A program made the position numbers and the translations under genes. Of a stretch of DNA of 64,000 nucleotides, positions 12,127 to 25,506 are shown one piece after another; positions within the stretch are counted from its first letter, which is position 1; the number at the start of each line of letters is the position of its first letter. Below the pieces are notes generated by a model. That model was not told the DNA's origin. It did not search any database and was given only the letters and a program-made list of their open reading frames with translations. The DNA comes from Polytrichum commune (taxonomy: Eukaryota > Streptophyta > Polytrichopsida > Polytrichales > Polytrichaceae). The DNA is taken from the NCBI GenBank assembly GCA_950295325.1, contig OX485807.1, forward strand, positions 16,581,001-16,645,000, in the 5' to 3' direction.

Positions 12127-12229
12127 GTGGGCCCTCAAAATATAACAGTGGGATGTTGGGAATTTAGTCCAAATTTGAGTCTCCCTACGCAACTTTTTGA
12201 AAATCCACTATTATGTTCTGAGGACCCAC
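12127..12229. repeat. Short foldback, relative of the hairpin at 38293
   Basis: GTGGGCCCTCAAAATATAAC on the left pairs imperfectly with the complement of TTATGTTCTGAGGACCCAC on the right. The same end block, GTGGGCC.T.AGAATATAAC, starts the hairpin at 38293-38438. Confidence 0.55.
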
Positions 12230-12635
12230 AAAAAGGGAGCTAAATGTTGACTGATGTTATGCCCCACCATAGAAATGTGATATAGCATAACTACACTATA
12301 CATGATATTTGTATATCATGGGTCAAGAGAAATCGAGCTCTAGTGTAAAGTTGTTGTTACTCCTCAAAGTGTAACTCAATGCACATACTTAGAGAGAAAT
12401 TTTGTGGGTCCTAGAATATCTGATTATTGGGTCTCATGGAATCTAGCTTGATATTGTGACAGATATGGGTCTCAAAATGTTCTAATGTTGGTGTAGCAAT
12501 ATTATTCTCCAGGCAATTTTGAGCTAAAAAGATATGGTAGAGGAATATACCATCGAATCAATCAGGGTGCCATATTCTCAGGGAAAGATTGTACATTTAA
12601 TGACTACGTCAAAACTCAATTTGTTAATGGAGTTA

Positions 12636-13050
12636 TTTCTCAAGTAAAGCAGATGAAACCATGGGTTTCGTCCAAACCTTGAATTAATGAGAATTAACAC
12701 AAAGGCGTTTAAGTTTTCTTAATGCGTAAATTACCATACACAAATAGTGGTGTTGGGCTATAAAAACCCGGCTTTCTAGCTTGTCCTTCTAGGATGAGTG
12801 GGCCAAGCTAGCCTTGCACATGCTGATCCAGGATTTAAGACAACATGTCCCATGTGCATACCCTATTTTAAGTCTTAAGATTCTCTCAAAGTTTGAGAGG
12901 TGGAAAAAGGAGATCCCAAAACTTTCACCCAACTTTCAAAAAAATAAGCTCCAATACACAAAGAGCTAATGAGCTCTTAATAAAAAAAATTCTCAAAGAT
13001 AGATCGGACTCATAATTTTGTCCCTATTTGAGGGACTTCATGGATAACTC
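12636..13050 (+). repeat. Dispersed direct repeat of about 400 bp, copy 2
   Basis: Collinear with 8735-9140 (see that entry) and in the same orientation, about 3.9 kb away. Confidence 0.7.
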
Positions 13051-13592
13051 TAATTCTATTCCCTCTCTTCTATATGAAAAGATTCGGATGAAGGAAGAAA
13101 TATAAGAGAGGCATGTCAAGATAAAAGTGAAATACTCACAAGCCTCATATGCAAACTTATGATTGCATAAGTGCAAAGTGAGAAAGAAATTATTTTGAAG
13201 AATATCGCTCTCTTATATGTGTGTACAAAAATGCCATTGATCTTTCAAGCATCTAAATGCTGTACAATAACTAAATGTAATTGGCGGTGAGTTATCATTC
13301 TTAAGCATCTAGTAGGTGTTGGAATTACCAGCCTATTTCGAGAGTCACTTAGCCTGTTGGTTACAGGTAAATGTGCACACATTGGTCGAGTTCATGCGTA
13401 ATGCCGGAAGCTAAAGCACCCTTATTGAGTTGTGTTTACCTAAGAATCCACGTCCCTTGGCGCACACGTCAATACTTAGACCAAAACTTTATGGTCATGT
13501 CCATGCCATTGCCCATAGTTTGCTTGACCGGATGGAACCATGGACGGAATTAGCTCCAATGACATTAGCCATCCTCTGAGCCATGGACCCTC

Positions 13593-15660
13593 TGTGAGCA
13601 ATAATCACCACCACCCTTGATTGCGTCCTAGTCCGGGTGAAGGATCAATTGTCACATCCTAAATTCACCATTCACATGTGCAATGACATTCCAATTGAAG
13701 TGGGAGAAATGGTGTGTATGACACCCTTCTTATTAAGATAATCAAGCGTTGACAAACTCTTAAGTCATTGTGCAATGTCACAAGCGCCAAGCCTACCAAG
13801 TCACTCTCCTACTCTAATCTACTTACTCCATTCCTACACCTCTCGCCAATGTGCTCCTACTTCATCCATACTTTCGAGCTCATGGGTGACAATCCTTCAC
13901 GCCCGCCCCAGCCTGCGGCCGTGCGACAACTGTCCCAACCAACTTCGGAGTCTTCACCGGGGCTTCGACCTGCTCTGTTTTCCCACTCCCTTCTGCTCCC
14001 GGCAGTGTTCGAATTGGCACCTTGGCGTCTGCTGACCCTCTAGAGGTCTTCCTCTTTTCGCTACCTTGCACCCATAATTCCCTTTCCTACCCGATGCCGA
14101 AGGCAGAGGGTGCTTCCCGGTAGCGCCCAATGGTGCTGCCCACAACAATTACCCTAGAGGATCCCTCAGAATTTGCCAAGGTCATTTGCAGCCTTACTAG
14201 TGAAGCTCTGGGAGCATCTGTGATTAATTAAATGGCTCACCCCACCTCACCTGCAACCCTGCACTTCAATTCTCACACCTTCCGCCATTGCTGGACGGAT
14301 TAGACTCTTCGACCCTTGAACCTAAGAAGGCCTTCTCTCAGCTGCCACTGCAGTTCAAGAGATCTTGACAAGAAAAAGAAGAAATAAATCCGACCAGCAT
14401 ACCCACTTCATGATCCCGGACACCGGCAATGTTCGGAGGTCATGAAAAAATTCCTACCCCTCCTGGAGGCTCAAATATGATTCCAACACTCCAAGCCACC
14501 GGCCTGGGATCACAAGAGTGACCAATTTTTGCAAAGACAACTTACTAGCTGTGACACCCTGTCCTCTCTATTTTCTTTCAATGACTCCGGAAGTTACCCT
14601 GGTTCCCTCCCAGAGGCTAATGCAACACTTGACAACTCATTCTCACTCCGATTCTTGCAAGCAGAATCATTGCGACTTAGGGATTAGAAGGTATCCACTC
14701 ACCGGATACTGACTGTGGTCATGCGGCAATGGCAGGTCACTGTGAATATGTACTTAGCTCAGTGCGACATTGCAGCGGTGAGTGATGCCCCAGCCTTATT
14801 GGTGGTCGTGGTTGGACACTGCTGATCTCTTCTCTCCGACCCCTGCTTGAACAGCCATCCGGTCCCCATCTTCCCACAGTACCTGCCTTTCTGTTGCTTG
14901 TTGTCGCCGATCCAGAGTGTTGGTTATTCCACACCCAACTGTGGATTCAAGAGTGTGCTCGTTCTCTGCCGTTCTTCATGCGGTAGTTTGCTGCCCTAGG
15001 TCCTGAGCTCTCAATCATTCGTCTCTGGGCCACCTTCCTCAACTAGTTCCCTCAGAAGATCACCTCCCTCCTACTTGCCTAATCCACCCCACCCCACTCC
15101 CCCTGAGTGCGGAGATCCCAACTAACTTTGATGTAAATGACCCCGCAGTCACCACGCTCCCAGCCGCGGCGGGGGCTTCCTTCTTCCTAGCTGCGAAATC
15201 CCACGCAGAGTTGCACAACTGCGAAGCCAACAGAATTCCACGTTGTGTTAGCGCTTTCGCTCTCTTCCCTAGCAGCCTCTCTTCTCCCTCTCTCCTTCCC
15301 CTTTACCTCATTCCCCAACGTGGTAGGGCTTCCGCTTCCTACCCTTGTCTCTCTCCCTCTTCCCTTTACCTAATGAGCCTCTCCTCCCTTGCCTCCCGAG
15401 ACCCCTCCAACCTCCTCCTTTTTTTCTCGCGCTGCCCGGCATCTTTCGGGTTGCCCGAAAGAAAAAAACGGGTTTGGCCTCCTTCCTTGGCCTTTCCCCT
15501 TCTAAGACTCCCTCCTCCCACACGCATTAATTGCTCTTGCACCTTTTTATTTTAGTTTATCTCCTTTTAAGAGGGAGGTTAGCTTTATCATTCAATTTTT
15601 CCACCTTCCAATATTTATTTCATGGTTAATTAACATGTGAGACCATCTTTAGGGCTCACA
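13593..15660 (-). mobile_element. 3' LTR of degraded Ty3/gypsy element 1
   Basis: On the minus strand the LTR starts at 15660 (TGTGAGCCC) and ends at 13593. The terminal block with CACCCTT..GCGTCCTAGTCC matches the end of solo LTR A. It sits 60 bases downstream of the integrase remnant at 15722-16857, in the order expected of a 3' LTR. At about 2.07 kb it is longer than the solo LTRs, and its middle is GC-rich and pyrimidine-rich (15240-15480) instead of a minisatellite. Open frames inside it (for example 15211-15555) follow that biased composition. Confidence 0.8.
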
Positions 15661-15721
15661 TAATTGGCGACCATCAGGAGAAGGATACAAAATCTCTTGC
15701 TCTGCGGCGATACCTTCCCCT

Positions 15722-16857
15722 TCAAGTCCTATATTCATTGCACCGGCCTCCTGAAATGCGAGTCGGGAATGGTTCCCCATTAAGTGTCTCCAACTGAACA
15801 AAGTTGTTAGGAAATACCTCGCGAATGAGATACGGTCCTAACCATACTGCATCAAATTTACCAGGGAAGTCCAGCTTCGTAGCATCTTGAAGTAAGACTA
15901 ACATACCTACCGTCAAAGTGCGCTTCTTGTGCCTTCGATCAAAAATGATCTTCCTCCTCCGTTGGATGGCCTCAATATGTTGAGCGCTCATTCTACGACC
16001 CTCATCCAGAGCCTCTAATGTGGCCAGTCTATCTCTCAATGACTGGCTGTCGGTTAACCTTGCGTCGATTGCCACCCTCAACGACTCCACTTCGAACTCA
16101 ATGGGCAAGGTGGCCTCAATGTCATAGACTACTGAGAAGGGGGTGGCCCGGGTGGTCACTTTGTACGTGGTTTGATAAGCCCATAAGGCTGCAGTGAGCT
16201 TCATGTCCCAATCCATCTTTCAGTCATGCACGGTTTTCCTTAAAATTCCAACTAGTGTTTCGTTCACTCTCTTCGTTTGACCGTTAGTTTGGGGATGATA
16301 GAGCGTGGTCTTCCGATGGTCAATTTGGAACTTTTCGGTCATCTCCCGAATCATGTCATTCAAGAAATGAATGCCTTGATCACTGACCAATATCTTCGGG
16401 CAACCGAACCAGGAGATAATGTTCTCGTATAAGAAAACGGTGGCATTCGCGGCCGTGTTCGTTTGCACGGCCTTAGCTTCCGCCTATTTGGTTAAATATT
16501 CAGTGGCCACTACAATATACGCCATCCCCCTAGATGATTTTGGGTGCACCTCGTTGACGTAATCAATTCCCCATTTTTCGAAGGGCACCAACAACAATGA
16601 CACATGTAGAGGCAACTCCATTATCAAGTCATTTCGAGCACATCTCTGACATGCATCACACCTCCTAACATAAGAGTGCGTGTTTTTGAACATTTCGGGC
16701 CAAAAATATCCTGCCTTAAGTATATTTTGCCCCGTGAGCTGGCCCGAGAAGTGCCCCCAGATGCGTTATCATGGCAAGTGGCAAGAATTGCAGGCGCTTC
16801 GACTGCACTCACACACCTCCGTAATAACCCGTCCGCCCCTCTTCTGAACAACTTATT
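15722..16857 (-). pseudogene. Ty3/gypsy pol remnant: integrase and C-terminal end
   Basis: Reading 5' to 3' on the minus strand there is an integrase zinc-binding region (CH pair, then CDACQRC near 16640), the catalytic core with GIDYV, SDQG and NETL giving the D-D-E set, the YHPQTNGQT block, and a C-terminal VWLGPYLI block typical of gypsy integrases. The frame is broken: it shifts between 16693 and 16750, an in-frame TAG replaces the Trp of a TKW motif near 16484, and a TGA lies near 16218. The 5' part of pol is missing because the LTR of a second element starts at 16858. It is a dead, truncated copy. Its own LTR lies just downstream. Confidence 0.9.
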
Positions 16858-18849
16858 TGTCAGCCCTAAACCTCCACCCTTATGCGTCGTAGTCCGGGTG
16901 AAAGCCTAAGGCTCACATGTACTTAATTAACTTCACTTCACCATTGGACTTGGCCCCCGATGCTCCAACAATATTAATGCCACACACACAATTTTACTCC
17001 CAAGGAAACAAGGTTACAAGCATTTAAAAATGCTCTTCTCCCTTGTGAGCATTGCTCAACAACCTCATTTGTTAAGTCTTAAACACACCACACAATTAGA
17101 ACACTTCCTAACATCCTTCTAAAAAATAATCTAACCTAACTGATGTACTCCTATGCTACCCCTAATTAGGGCTTCCCTAAATGATTACCCACTACTCAAT
17201 CATGCTCGGTGGCCGCCTAAATACCAATCCCAAGGCTACGGCTGCCCAACACTAATTAACTATATTCGGTCCAGCAGCTCCAATGAGTTGTTCCTCTGTG
17301 CGGCACTGTAAGCCTTGCCTTTGTGACGACAATCCAACATGTTGTGTGCCTCTGAGTTCAACCAGCATATCTATTCCTCAGTGCAACCTATCCCCTGACC
17401 TCCTTCAATGTTGGGATCGCCCCTCAGCCTTCAGCTGAACCCAATTTCACGTCAGAATTCCTTTTCTCTGGAATCTTGCAATCCTCGACGCCCTGGCTGA
17501 GCCTCGATTCGGTGCAGAACTCAATGAGTTTCTTGAGCCATCCTCGACCACAATTCACATTCTTTTGAGAATCTGTCCCACAGCTGTAGATCTGCACTTG
17601 CACTCCACTCCTCGCTTCTCCAACTACCAGCTAGGAACACAACTCCCCATCTCTGGCGTCCTGAAATCACGGCTCTAGGCTGAGGCATTGATGCCAACAG
17701 CTACTATGTTTTCTCTTCTCCGAGGAACGCCTCTCTACCTGTTGTTTGCCTACCGCTCCTCACAAGCTCCTGCCTGCCTCGTTCCGAAGAGCCTTCAAGG
17801 CATCACAACCTCTCAAGGGCCTTATGCTTCAATTCATAGCCTTGAAGTTGTTGCTCTCCAGCGACTGAGTGCTACCTCAACGACGAGCACCCAATCAGTT
17901 CGGCCAACTCAACAGCGGCAATGTAATGACAACCACATTGATCCGTGGTCAATACCCAGAATTAAGTCTATCCCAGGTGCCACTATTCTTTTGGCAGCAG
18001 TCTCTTCTCCCTGCATTCAGATTTGCCAGCCGCTTCATGTAGCTACCGGCACATCGCCCTGTCATTCTGGAATTCACATTATCTTCAAGCTGAAGCCTTC
18101 TTTGCTGTGGCAAATTTCAACTCCAATTCCTCATGACAGTAGCTCGCTGAGAGCTTCGCTGTGGCCTCATCCGGCATTGAGCTTTTCCCACCATCCAATC
18201 CCTTTACCAACCTCCTCCCTGTGTAGGATCGAGCAGCTTGCTCCGAGGGCAATCATGTCGGAATGCTCCCTCGCCTCCTCCTAACACGCCGCTCTAGCAA
18301 CCAGTGTGTGCGGCATTCCTTCACCAAGCGAGATCCCCCAATGTCCAAGGAGATTCGACAGCCCCTAACCATCAAGCATAGCGATCTATCCCGAGCTTCA
18401 GTGCTCCTCACCGCTGCCCCCTGACTCTCAATTTTTTCTATTCCGACAATCCTTTCTACCGCATTGCTCATACCGAGGGCCTTCCCTCTCCGGAATCTCT
18501 CTGGACTTAGAGAGAGAGAGAGAGAGAGAGAGAGCTGGAGCTCTCGGGGCCTCTCCTAACCTCCATGTTCACAAAGTTATCCACTTGGCAAACCCCTCCC
18601 CAAAACAAACATTTTCCTTAGCCTCATACCACCCACCCCTAAGAATCATTCAAACTCTAATTAAAACTACTTCACTCATTTTTAGTTTTTCTCCTTCAAT
18701 TAGTCTTAGTCTTCTAACCTTAACTCAACTCTAACTCAACTTCTAATTTCAATCCTATCTAGCTTTTAAACTAATTCAAACCATTCCTAATCCTAAGGTT
18801 TAATATTTTTTAAGTTAAATTGAAATGTGGGCACATAATTGGGCTCATA
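16858..18849 (-). mobile_element. 3' LTR of degraded Ty3/gypsy element 2
   Basis: The minus-strand start, near 18849, reads TATGAGCCCAATTATGTGCC. Its end at 16858 carries the same terminal block as solo LTR A (CACCCTTATGCGTCGTAGTCC on the plus strand). It abuts the integrase remnant of element 1, so element 2 most likely inserted into element 1. Its length is close to 2 kb. A 198-codon plus-strand open frame (17688-18284) lies wholly inside it and shows no family motif. Confidence 0.75.
18510..18534 (+). repeat. (AG)n microsatellite
   Basis: An uninterrupted AG run inside the LTR of element 2. Confidence 0.95.
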
Positions 18850-18899
18850 TAACTGGAGACCAGCAAGGGATGGATCCAGAATCTCTTGCTTGCAGGTAG

Positions 18900-20640
18900 A
18901 TGTCATTCTCAAGCCCTATACTCTTTGCACCGACTACCGGATGTGCGAGTTGGAAAGCTCTTTCCATTCAAGGTCTCTAATTGTACTGAGTTGTTTGGAA
19001 ATGTTTCGCGGTGAGGTATGGACCCAACCACACGGCATCAAACTTACCGAGGAAGTCCAACTTCTGTGCATCTTGGAGTAACACCATCATACATGGCCTT
19101 AAAGTCCTAATCTTGTGTCTTTTGTCAAAGGTGATCTTCCTCCGGCTCTGAATGACTTCGATGTGTTGAGCACTCGCCCTACGACTTTCATCAAGAGCTT
19201 CGAGGATTGTCAACCTATTCCTTAGTGATTGACTGTCTGTGAAACGATAGTCGATCGCCACCCTCAATGACTCGACCTCGAATTCAATTAAAATAGTAGC
19301 CATCTAATCCGTACACCAGCGAGAAATGAGTGAATTGAGTAGTCACCTAGAATGTGGTCCGATAAGCCTACAAGGCAGACATGAACTTAACATCCCAGTC
19401 CCTTTTAGAATTCGGGTATCGTCTTGCGAAATATACTTACCAATATTTGATTGACTCGCTCCGTTAAGCCATTCGTCTGTGGGTGATAAGAAGTTGTCTT
19501 GCGATGGTCAATCTAGAATCTAGCTGTCATCTCTTGAATTAAAGAATTTAGGAAATTAGTCCTTCTATCACTAACCAAAATCCTAGGGCATCCAAATCGC
19601 GAAATGATATTCTTGTACATAAATATAGCTGCATTGGCGGCGTTATTTGTTTTCACCGCCTTAACCTCCACCCATTTGGTCAAGTATTCGGTAGCCATAA
19701 CGATATATGCTATCATTTTTTAAGAATGGGGTAGATTTCTCCCACATACTCAATTCTCATTTTTCAAAAGAAATCAAATACATAGACAGAGGAAAGGGCA
19801 ACGCCTTGCGGAGATCGTTTCTAGTATACCTCTAATAGGCATCACAGTTCTTAACATAGTTTTGAGCATCCTTAAACAAGGTGGACTAGAAATAATCCGC
19901 TTTAAATATATTTTTTCTTGTAAATTATCTTGAAAAATGTCCACCGTACGCACTGTCGTGACAAGCGGCTAAAATCGATGACACTTGTACTTCAGACACA
20001 CAACGCCTTAGCAAACCATCTATACTTCTTTTAAACAATTTGTGTCCTATCACTACATAATATCTACCATTGACTCTCACCTTCCTCCTATATTACTTTG
20101 TCCAGTCTTCTACTAGCTACTGAGTAATCAAAAACTCGACAATACCCGGGTATCACACTGCTTAAACAATCACAAAAAAAAAATTGATATCCCTCATCCT
20201 ATAATCAATGGAACTGGAGCCTATCTCTTCCGCCAATCTGGATAAGTAGTCCGTTTGCAAATGCATCCGACCCGGCTTGTACTCCACTGTGTAATCAAAT
20301 TCCTCCAACAGTAAGACACACCCTGTTAATCTTACATTAAATTTTGTCTTATTCATCAAGCATTTAATCGCCATGTGGTCCACAAAGAATATCATTAGGT
20401 TGTACATCACTAGGTTGTACATCACTAGTGGGGAACTTCTTGACAGAGGACACTATGACTAAACAATTTATCTCGGTACTTCACTAATTCCTCTCAGCGG
20501 GGGTCAACTGCCTGTTTGCGTAAACAACGGGTTGGTATTTTCTCTTATCTTATATTGACTAATACAGAGCGTTACTCATTGCCAAAGAAGTATCATCACT
20601 GAATTCTCCCTCTCCTACCTGCCCCCGCCGATGTATTTGA
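18900..20640 (-). pseudogene. Ty3/gypsy pol remnant: RNase H, integrase, C-terminal end
   Basis: From high to low coordinates: a reverse-transcriptase-linked RNase H region (about 20640-20165, with FFVDHMAIKCLMNK and EYKPGRMH.. DYLSR blocks), the integrase start (KLFKR...DGLLRRCV near 20010), the integrase core (ATEYLTKW, then FGCPRILVSD near 19590), and a C-terminal block (VESLRVAID.. VWLGPYL) ending near 18977. Several stops and frameshifts separate these pieces. The blocks match element 1 closely, so both belong to one family. Homology stops near 20640, where AT-rich unrelated sequence begins, so the 5' half and the 5' LTR are missing. Confidence 0.87.
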
Positions 20641-23040
20641 AAAGTGTAATTTAAAAAATACAAATAAACTTTCATAAGATTTGGATCTATGCTTGTTTAA
20701 AGACAAGATTAAATATGATAATATATTTGTATCAGCAGAATTTTTGCGACTTGGTAATTGATACTGTAGACTCAAAATTATAGATCCTGTCGTGCGTGGG
20801 TCTCGTCGTACGCAAACTATTTAGAGTCGACATTTTTAACGAATTCAAATTCGTTGCGATACCTCACTTCTTCCTTCGTATATTCCTTGAGCTCTAATTT
20901 TTCGTTATCCCGTTATTCATGCATACATATATGTTATGTGTTAAAATATATGTTCATATCAACAAGATTTCATCTTCACATCCGAAAAATTGATACACAA
21001 GTCTAATAACTATTTCATATATGTGGCATAAGTATAAAAAAAACATAATAAATAATTATTGATATATTAATGTTAAATTCTAAACATTCATCAGAAATTG
21101 CAAAATTTAATAAATTTAAATTCTAAAAATTCTAAAAAATAAAGTTTAAATCTAAATCCCTTCTCTCCATCCCTCTTAGCCAATAATATATGCGTTTACA
21201 AATATAATGCAATCAAACCAAAAAAATCATCTTGTCATCATCTTGAACCTTAAGGCTAGATAAACTTTTGGCAAGAAATTAAAAAAAAATTATTGATTGG
21301 GAACATTAGTTTTTTTTTAAAGTTAAGTTTTTGTATTGGATTGGGGTAATTTCTAAATACCTTATTATTATTTATGTATTTTTTAAGAATATTAAAATAT
21401 ACTATTGTGGTTCCAACCGGAGTGTCCGCGTCGTTGTATATGTTTATTAATTTGTCATGTCGATGCGTGCTTCATGAGATGCATCTTCCGAATCTTTTCC
21501 GACATTTTCGATGTTGTCTACGGTGCAAGGAGCTGTTTTTTGAAGAGTTTGAGTTGGGTTGCGATAAATTTCATGCATTTGTCTGTATATGCAGTTGCTC
21601 TCCGGTATGCACTTTCTTCTCGCTTCGTCATTTTTTTGCGTATTTTCGAGCTTTTGCTTTTCAACATGACTTTCACTTCTTGTCTTGTTAATCCTTTAGA
21701 GGGTGCATTTTTCAAGGCCTCTACCGTATTTGCTAGGGCTGTATTTTTATCCAAAAATCCGAGTCTAGTAAGCATTAGTACCATCAAAAATTTTGGGGTA
21801 TAGGCTGAATTCCACATATTTATCGAAGAGTTTAATGTTTTTCTTTAAGAAATTTTTATAGACTGGCGCATTTAGATATTGCACATTACAACTCCTCATA
21901 TGCTTACTGGGTTTAGTTTTTTATCCGTACTGAGAATAAACAATAAGTTTAGACTTAAAATATTTTATTAGATTAGATTTAAAGAATTTTTCTCTGAATT
22001 TGCTACAATGTTTGTGTTTCAATTTTTTTTAAATCATTTGAAAAGATCTTAGAACTCAATCACACTTTATACTCTCATCCTGAAAAAAAATGTATACTAG
22101 TAAAAATATTAATCTAATGTGGTTTATTGACAAAGTTGAAACAAAATTTGGTATTTAGTATCTTTGAGAGAGTTTCAACAAGTAGCCATGTAAAAATGAA
22201 TAAGACATAACATATATTAGAGTTATCATTATAAATATTTAGTAAACTTCAACATAGTGGAACCATATCAAATACCACTAATTTCATTTTTGTATTGCAA
22301 TACTAACTCTGGTGGCAATACTAAAAAAGTTGGCCAAAATACTTCTTGCAAAATTATGTGTATATAATATTTAAAAAAAATTAAGAAAATAATGACAGAT
22401 AAAAGTTGAAAAATATTACTTCTAACTTTTGTTGCATGATTTTTTTCCCTTTACTTTCATGCTCGTATTTTTTTAATCACAAAAATTTCATTCATTTGCC
22501 AAATGATTTTCATAGGATCATTTTCAGATACTTCCAACCCTTTTAAAGCACATATACCTCCTCTAGTTTCTTGTTTTTGCTTTTGCTGACCCAAAAAACT
22601 AAAAAACCACCACCATCACAAAATCAAAACCCAAGACTTGATACACCAAGCGCACAAAATGAATACTAACTAAGCATGTCATACCACATTCAAGATTTTT
22701 TATTTTAAAAATGATCATCCATTGTCTTGACATTATAATCCAACCAAATGTGAAATCTAGTCCTTTACATAACTTAACTTCGTTAAAACTTCTACAAGCA
22801 TACCTATCCAAGTTCCCCTCTAAAATCACCTAAAAAAATGGATAGATATCTATGATTCAAATTCTCCAACATATTTGTGCCACATAATTTAAGATGTGAA
22901 AACCAAAATCACTCATACTTCAACCTACTCCTTCCTGAACCCTAAAAAAATGTCTACATTGATGCATTTATGGCAATAAACAACAGTCATTTCTATCAGT
23001 TAATTACATCTCCATTATTGAAATCAATTTGTTTGTATAT
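20641..23040. other. AT-rich intergenic region, unassigned
   Basis: Base composition becomes strongly AT-rich right after the retroelement. One minus-strand open frame of 99 codons (21518-21817) is rich in Lys, Arg and Ala and might be a fragment of a coding sequence, but I do not recognise it and a plus-strand frame of similar length overlaps it. Confidence 0.35.
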
Positions 23041-23044
23041 TCCT

Positions 23045-23510
23045 TGTTCATCATTTTTCAATGATGACGTTATAGTCTTTGTAAAACCATTCCCCCCAAT
23101 GTTCCCCTTGCAGTAATAAGGACATCAATGTCTTGAATAGTGAAGCTATCTTCACTATCTTCCATTTTGAAAAACCTCATAAATTCCAAAGATGATGTTA
23201 GACCACCATGTACTTCAAAATCTCTTTCCGCCTTCTCTAAATCTTGCAACAAGAAATTTTACCAATCGATTCAACATCTATGTTGAATGCACCCCATGAA
23301 ACATGCTCTAACAAATGAATAGACTCATGCAGGAAGCGATGAGATACCCAATTGAAGTAGTAAGTTAGCTTATCTTAGCATCTTTATCCCCTAAGCGCCT
23401 CCCAATCCATTCTTGTATGTTCTATTATTAGCCGTTCAAAATGTAATTTATCAATATCTATGGCATCCCAATCTCTTGCCCCAACTAATAGCTCTACATG
23501 AGTCAAGGTC
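23045..23510 (-). pseudogene. Unrecognised degraded coding sequence
   Basis: On the minus strand, protein-like sequence can be followed for about 150 codons with a few breaks. It starts near 23505 with ELLVGARDWDAI, then LHFERLIIEHTRMDWEALRG, a stop and a disrupted stretch, then HRFLHESIHLLEHVSWGAF, a frameshift near 23250, and finally DLEKAERDFEVHGG through DIDVLITARGTLGGMVL to a stop near 23070. The RDWDAI / MDWEAL pair hints at a short internal repeat. I do not recognise the family; it could come from a host gene or a transposon. The interruptions make it a pseudogene. Confidence 0.45.
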
Positions 23511-25498
23511 TAATTTATATTAAGCTTTAGAATAAAGTGATTATTTTTCAAAATCTAAATTATGTAGTACCAATGCATAATATGGAAGATGGTGAGAATG
23601 TAAGCGTATTCTACAATGCGTTTGGGGGCTACTACATACATGAGCCAAGATCCATGGTCATTCAAATATAAGCAACTCTAAAAATCATCCAAAGGATATG
23701 CCAAGGAAAATCTACATACAACATAGTTGTTGTTGGTGGTGAGAATCTTCGAAAGATGCACACATGTTTAATTAGCTTTGTGAAGAGAAAGAGCAACATG
23801 CTAGAAATTCTTCTCCAAAACCAACATGTGACAAAAGAAAAGAGAAACATGGGTGAAAACATTGGGAATTATAAATGCAAAAGGTGGACATAATGGGGGA
23901 AACTAGGTGGAGGTGATGGGCATGGAGCTAAGGTGCCGACATGGTATGGGCAGAAGGACAAAGTAGGCCAATTTATTTCAAAATAGCCATTTTGTTTTTT
24001 GAAGTGCTCCCATGGGGGGCTTTATGAGCATGAACATGGGCATACATGTATTTTGTGAGTACGCATGTGCATGGGCATATGGTTGCATGGGTGCATGAGA
24101 TTGGATTCATCTAGGATATTAATTCATATGCATGGGGAATATTGAAGACTTGATGATGGTGGTGATCAAGGTAAGTCATCAATCAATGTTTTGAATATCT
24201 TTATGAGCCATTTATTATAAAAGCTCAAAGTATTTATTGATCCAATTAATTTCACCCATCCATGCACTCAATCCTTAATCAAGGTGTATATTTATCAGTG
24301 TTGCATATATATTTCAAGATTGTCAAAGGGAATAAATTTGCACCTTGCATTAATGTATACACGTGCACTCAAGACTTGTTTATCGGGGGCTATTTACCTT
24401 GCAGAAAATATTATAAGATATGGTATTTTTTGAAATAAAGGTAAATAATTTTATTTTAATACACCCTATCAGTATCTAATATTTTGGGAAAACATTTAAA
24501 AATACCCCATTTGACTTATATTGCGAAAGAAAATTGGAAAGAAGATTGCAATCCAAACAACTCGCTGAAATTTTCCCTCCCGACACATAGGTAGAGAACA
24601 TTAACTCCACATTGAATACATTGGTTCAGTAATGTTCAAGCCAACCAACTTGCGAAGTCATTAATCCAAGCTATTTCAACCAAAAACTACCTCTTTTTAT
24701 CCACTAGCACAGACCCTACCCTAGACCTGCTACACCTAGTAATTGTTTCCACATTATTTTACATGTACTGACAAGATAAAAGAGGCCATTATATGTGATG
24801 GTATTTTACATGTAAACATGTTTCATTATTTTAGAACCCCCTATATTATATGTACGTTTTTTGCAAAATTTATCTAAAATGAATATTTTAGACCCTATTT
24901 TTTATCGGACATTGTTTCTACGATTTTCGCTAGTGACCTCCCCAAGATATGCACTCACTATGAGAATGAAATGACATGAATAAGTGGTTTTGGGCGGTAT
25001 TTAGATTAAATTGGACTAAGTCCTAGTCTAGAATTTCAACATGGAATAGTATGGTGAGATTGGACCTCTTATAGAATATGCAGAGATGATTTTGATAGTA
25101 TTATAACAAATTTTTAGAATTATATTTTGATAATCTATCATTATATATACTCAACATCAAAAGTATTAATTTGATTTTTTTCCCCATGATATTGTAGTAT
25201 CATAATATTCAAGTAACCACCAAGGGTTTACATGTCTTCCAAAAAAATTAGATATATTGGAATTGTATTGATGGGTATGGTCATAAAATCCAGGCAACCA
25301 AAAAGTTCAGATTTCAAGAATATATACAAATTTACTTAAACGCTAGGCACTCCCAATCTTGTGTCAGGTTTACCTCAAAGACGTGAAAGTGAAGGAAAAC
25401 CGATACTTGCAAGTTTCCCACAACAATTCCGGTGAATGTTAACCACTTCAAAGCTAACATACCACAAGTGATAAGCATGTCATCACATTTAAAACTAG
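23511..25498. other. Intergenic, no gene seen
   Basis: AT-rich. A block near 23640-23700 (CCATGGTCATTC...) resembles repeat sequence near 11230, 46270 and 53730. No gene is seen. Confidence 0.35.
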
Positions 25499-25506
25499 GA
25501 TGTACA

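Noticed and set aside
15211-15555. Overlapping frames of 60-114 codons on both strands
   Set aside because: They follow the pyrimidine-rich middle of the element 1 LTR; Ser/Leu/Pro-rich on one strand and Arg/Gly/Lys-rich on the other, as expected from composition.
17688-18284. A 198-codon plus-strand frame
   Set aside because: It lies entirely inside the LTR of degraded gypsy element 2, antisense to the element, with no motif.
20162-20425. A cellular RNase H gene
   Set aside because: The motif order and its place upstream of an integrase remnant fit the RNase H part of a Ty3/gypsy polyprotein.
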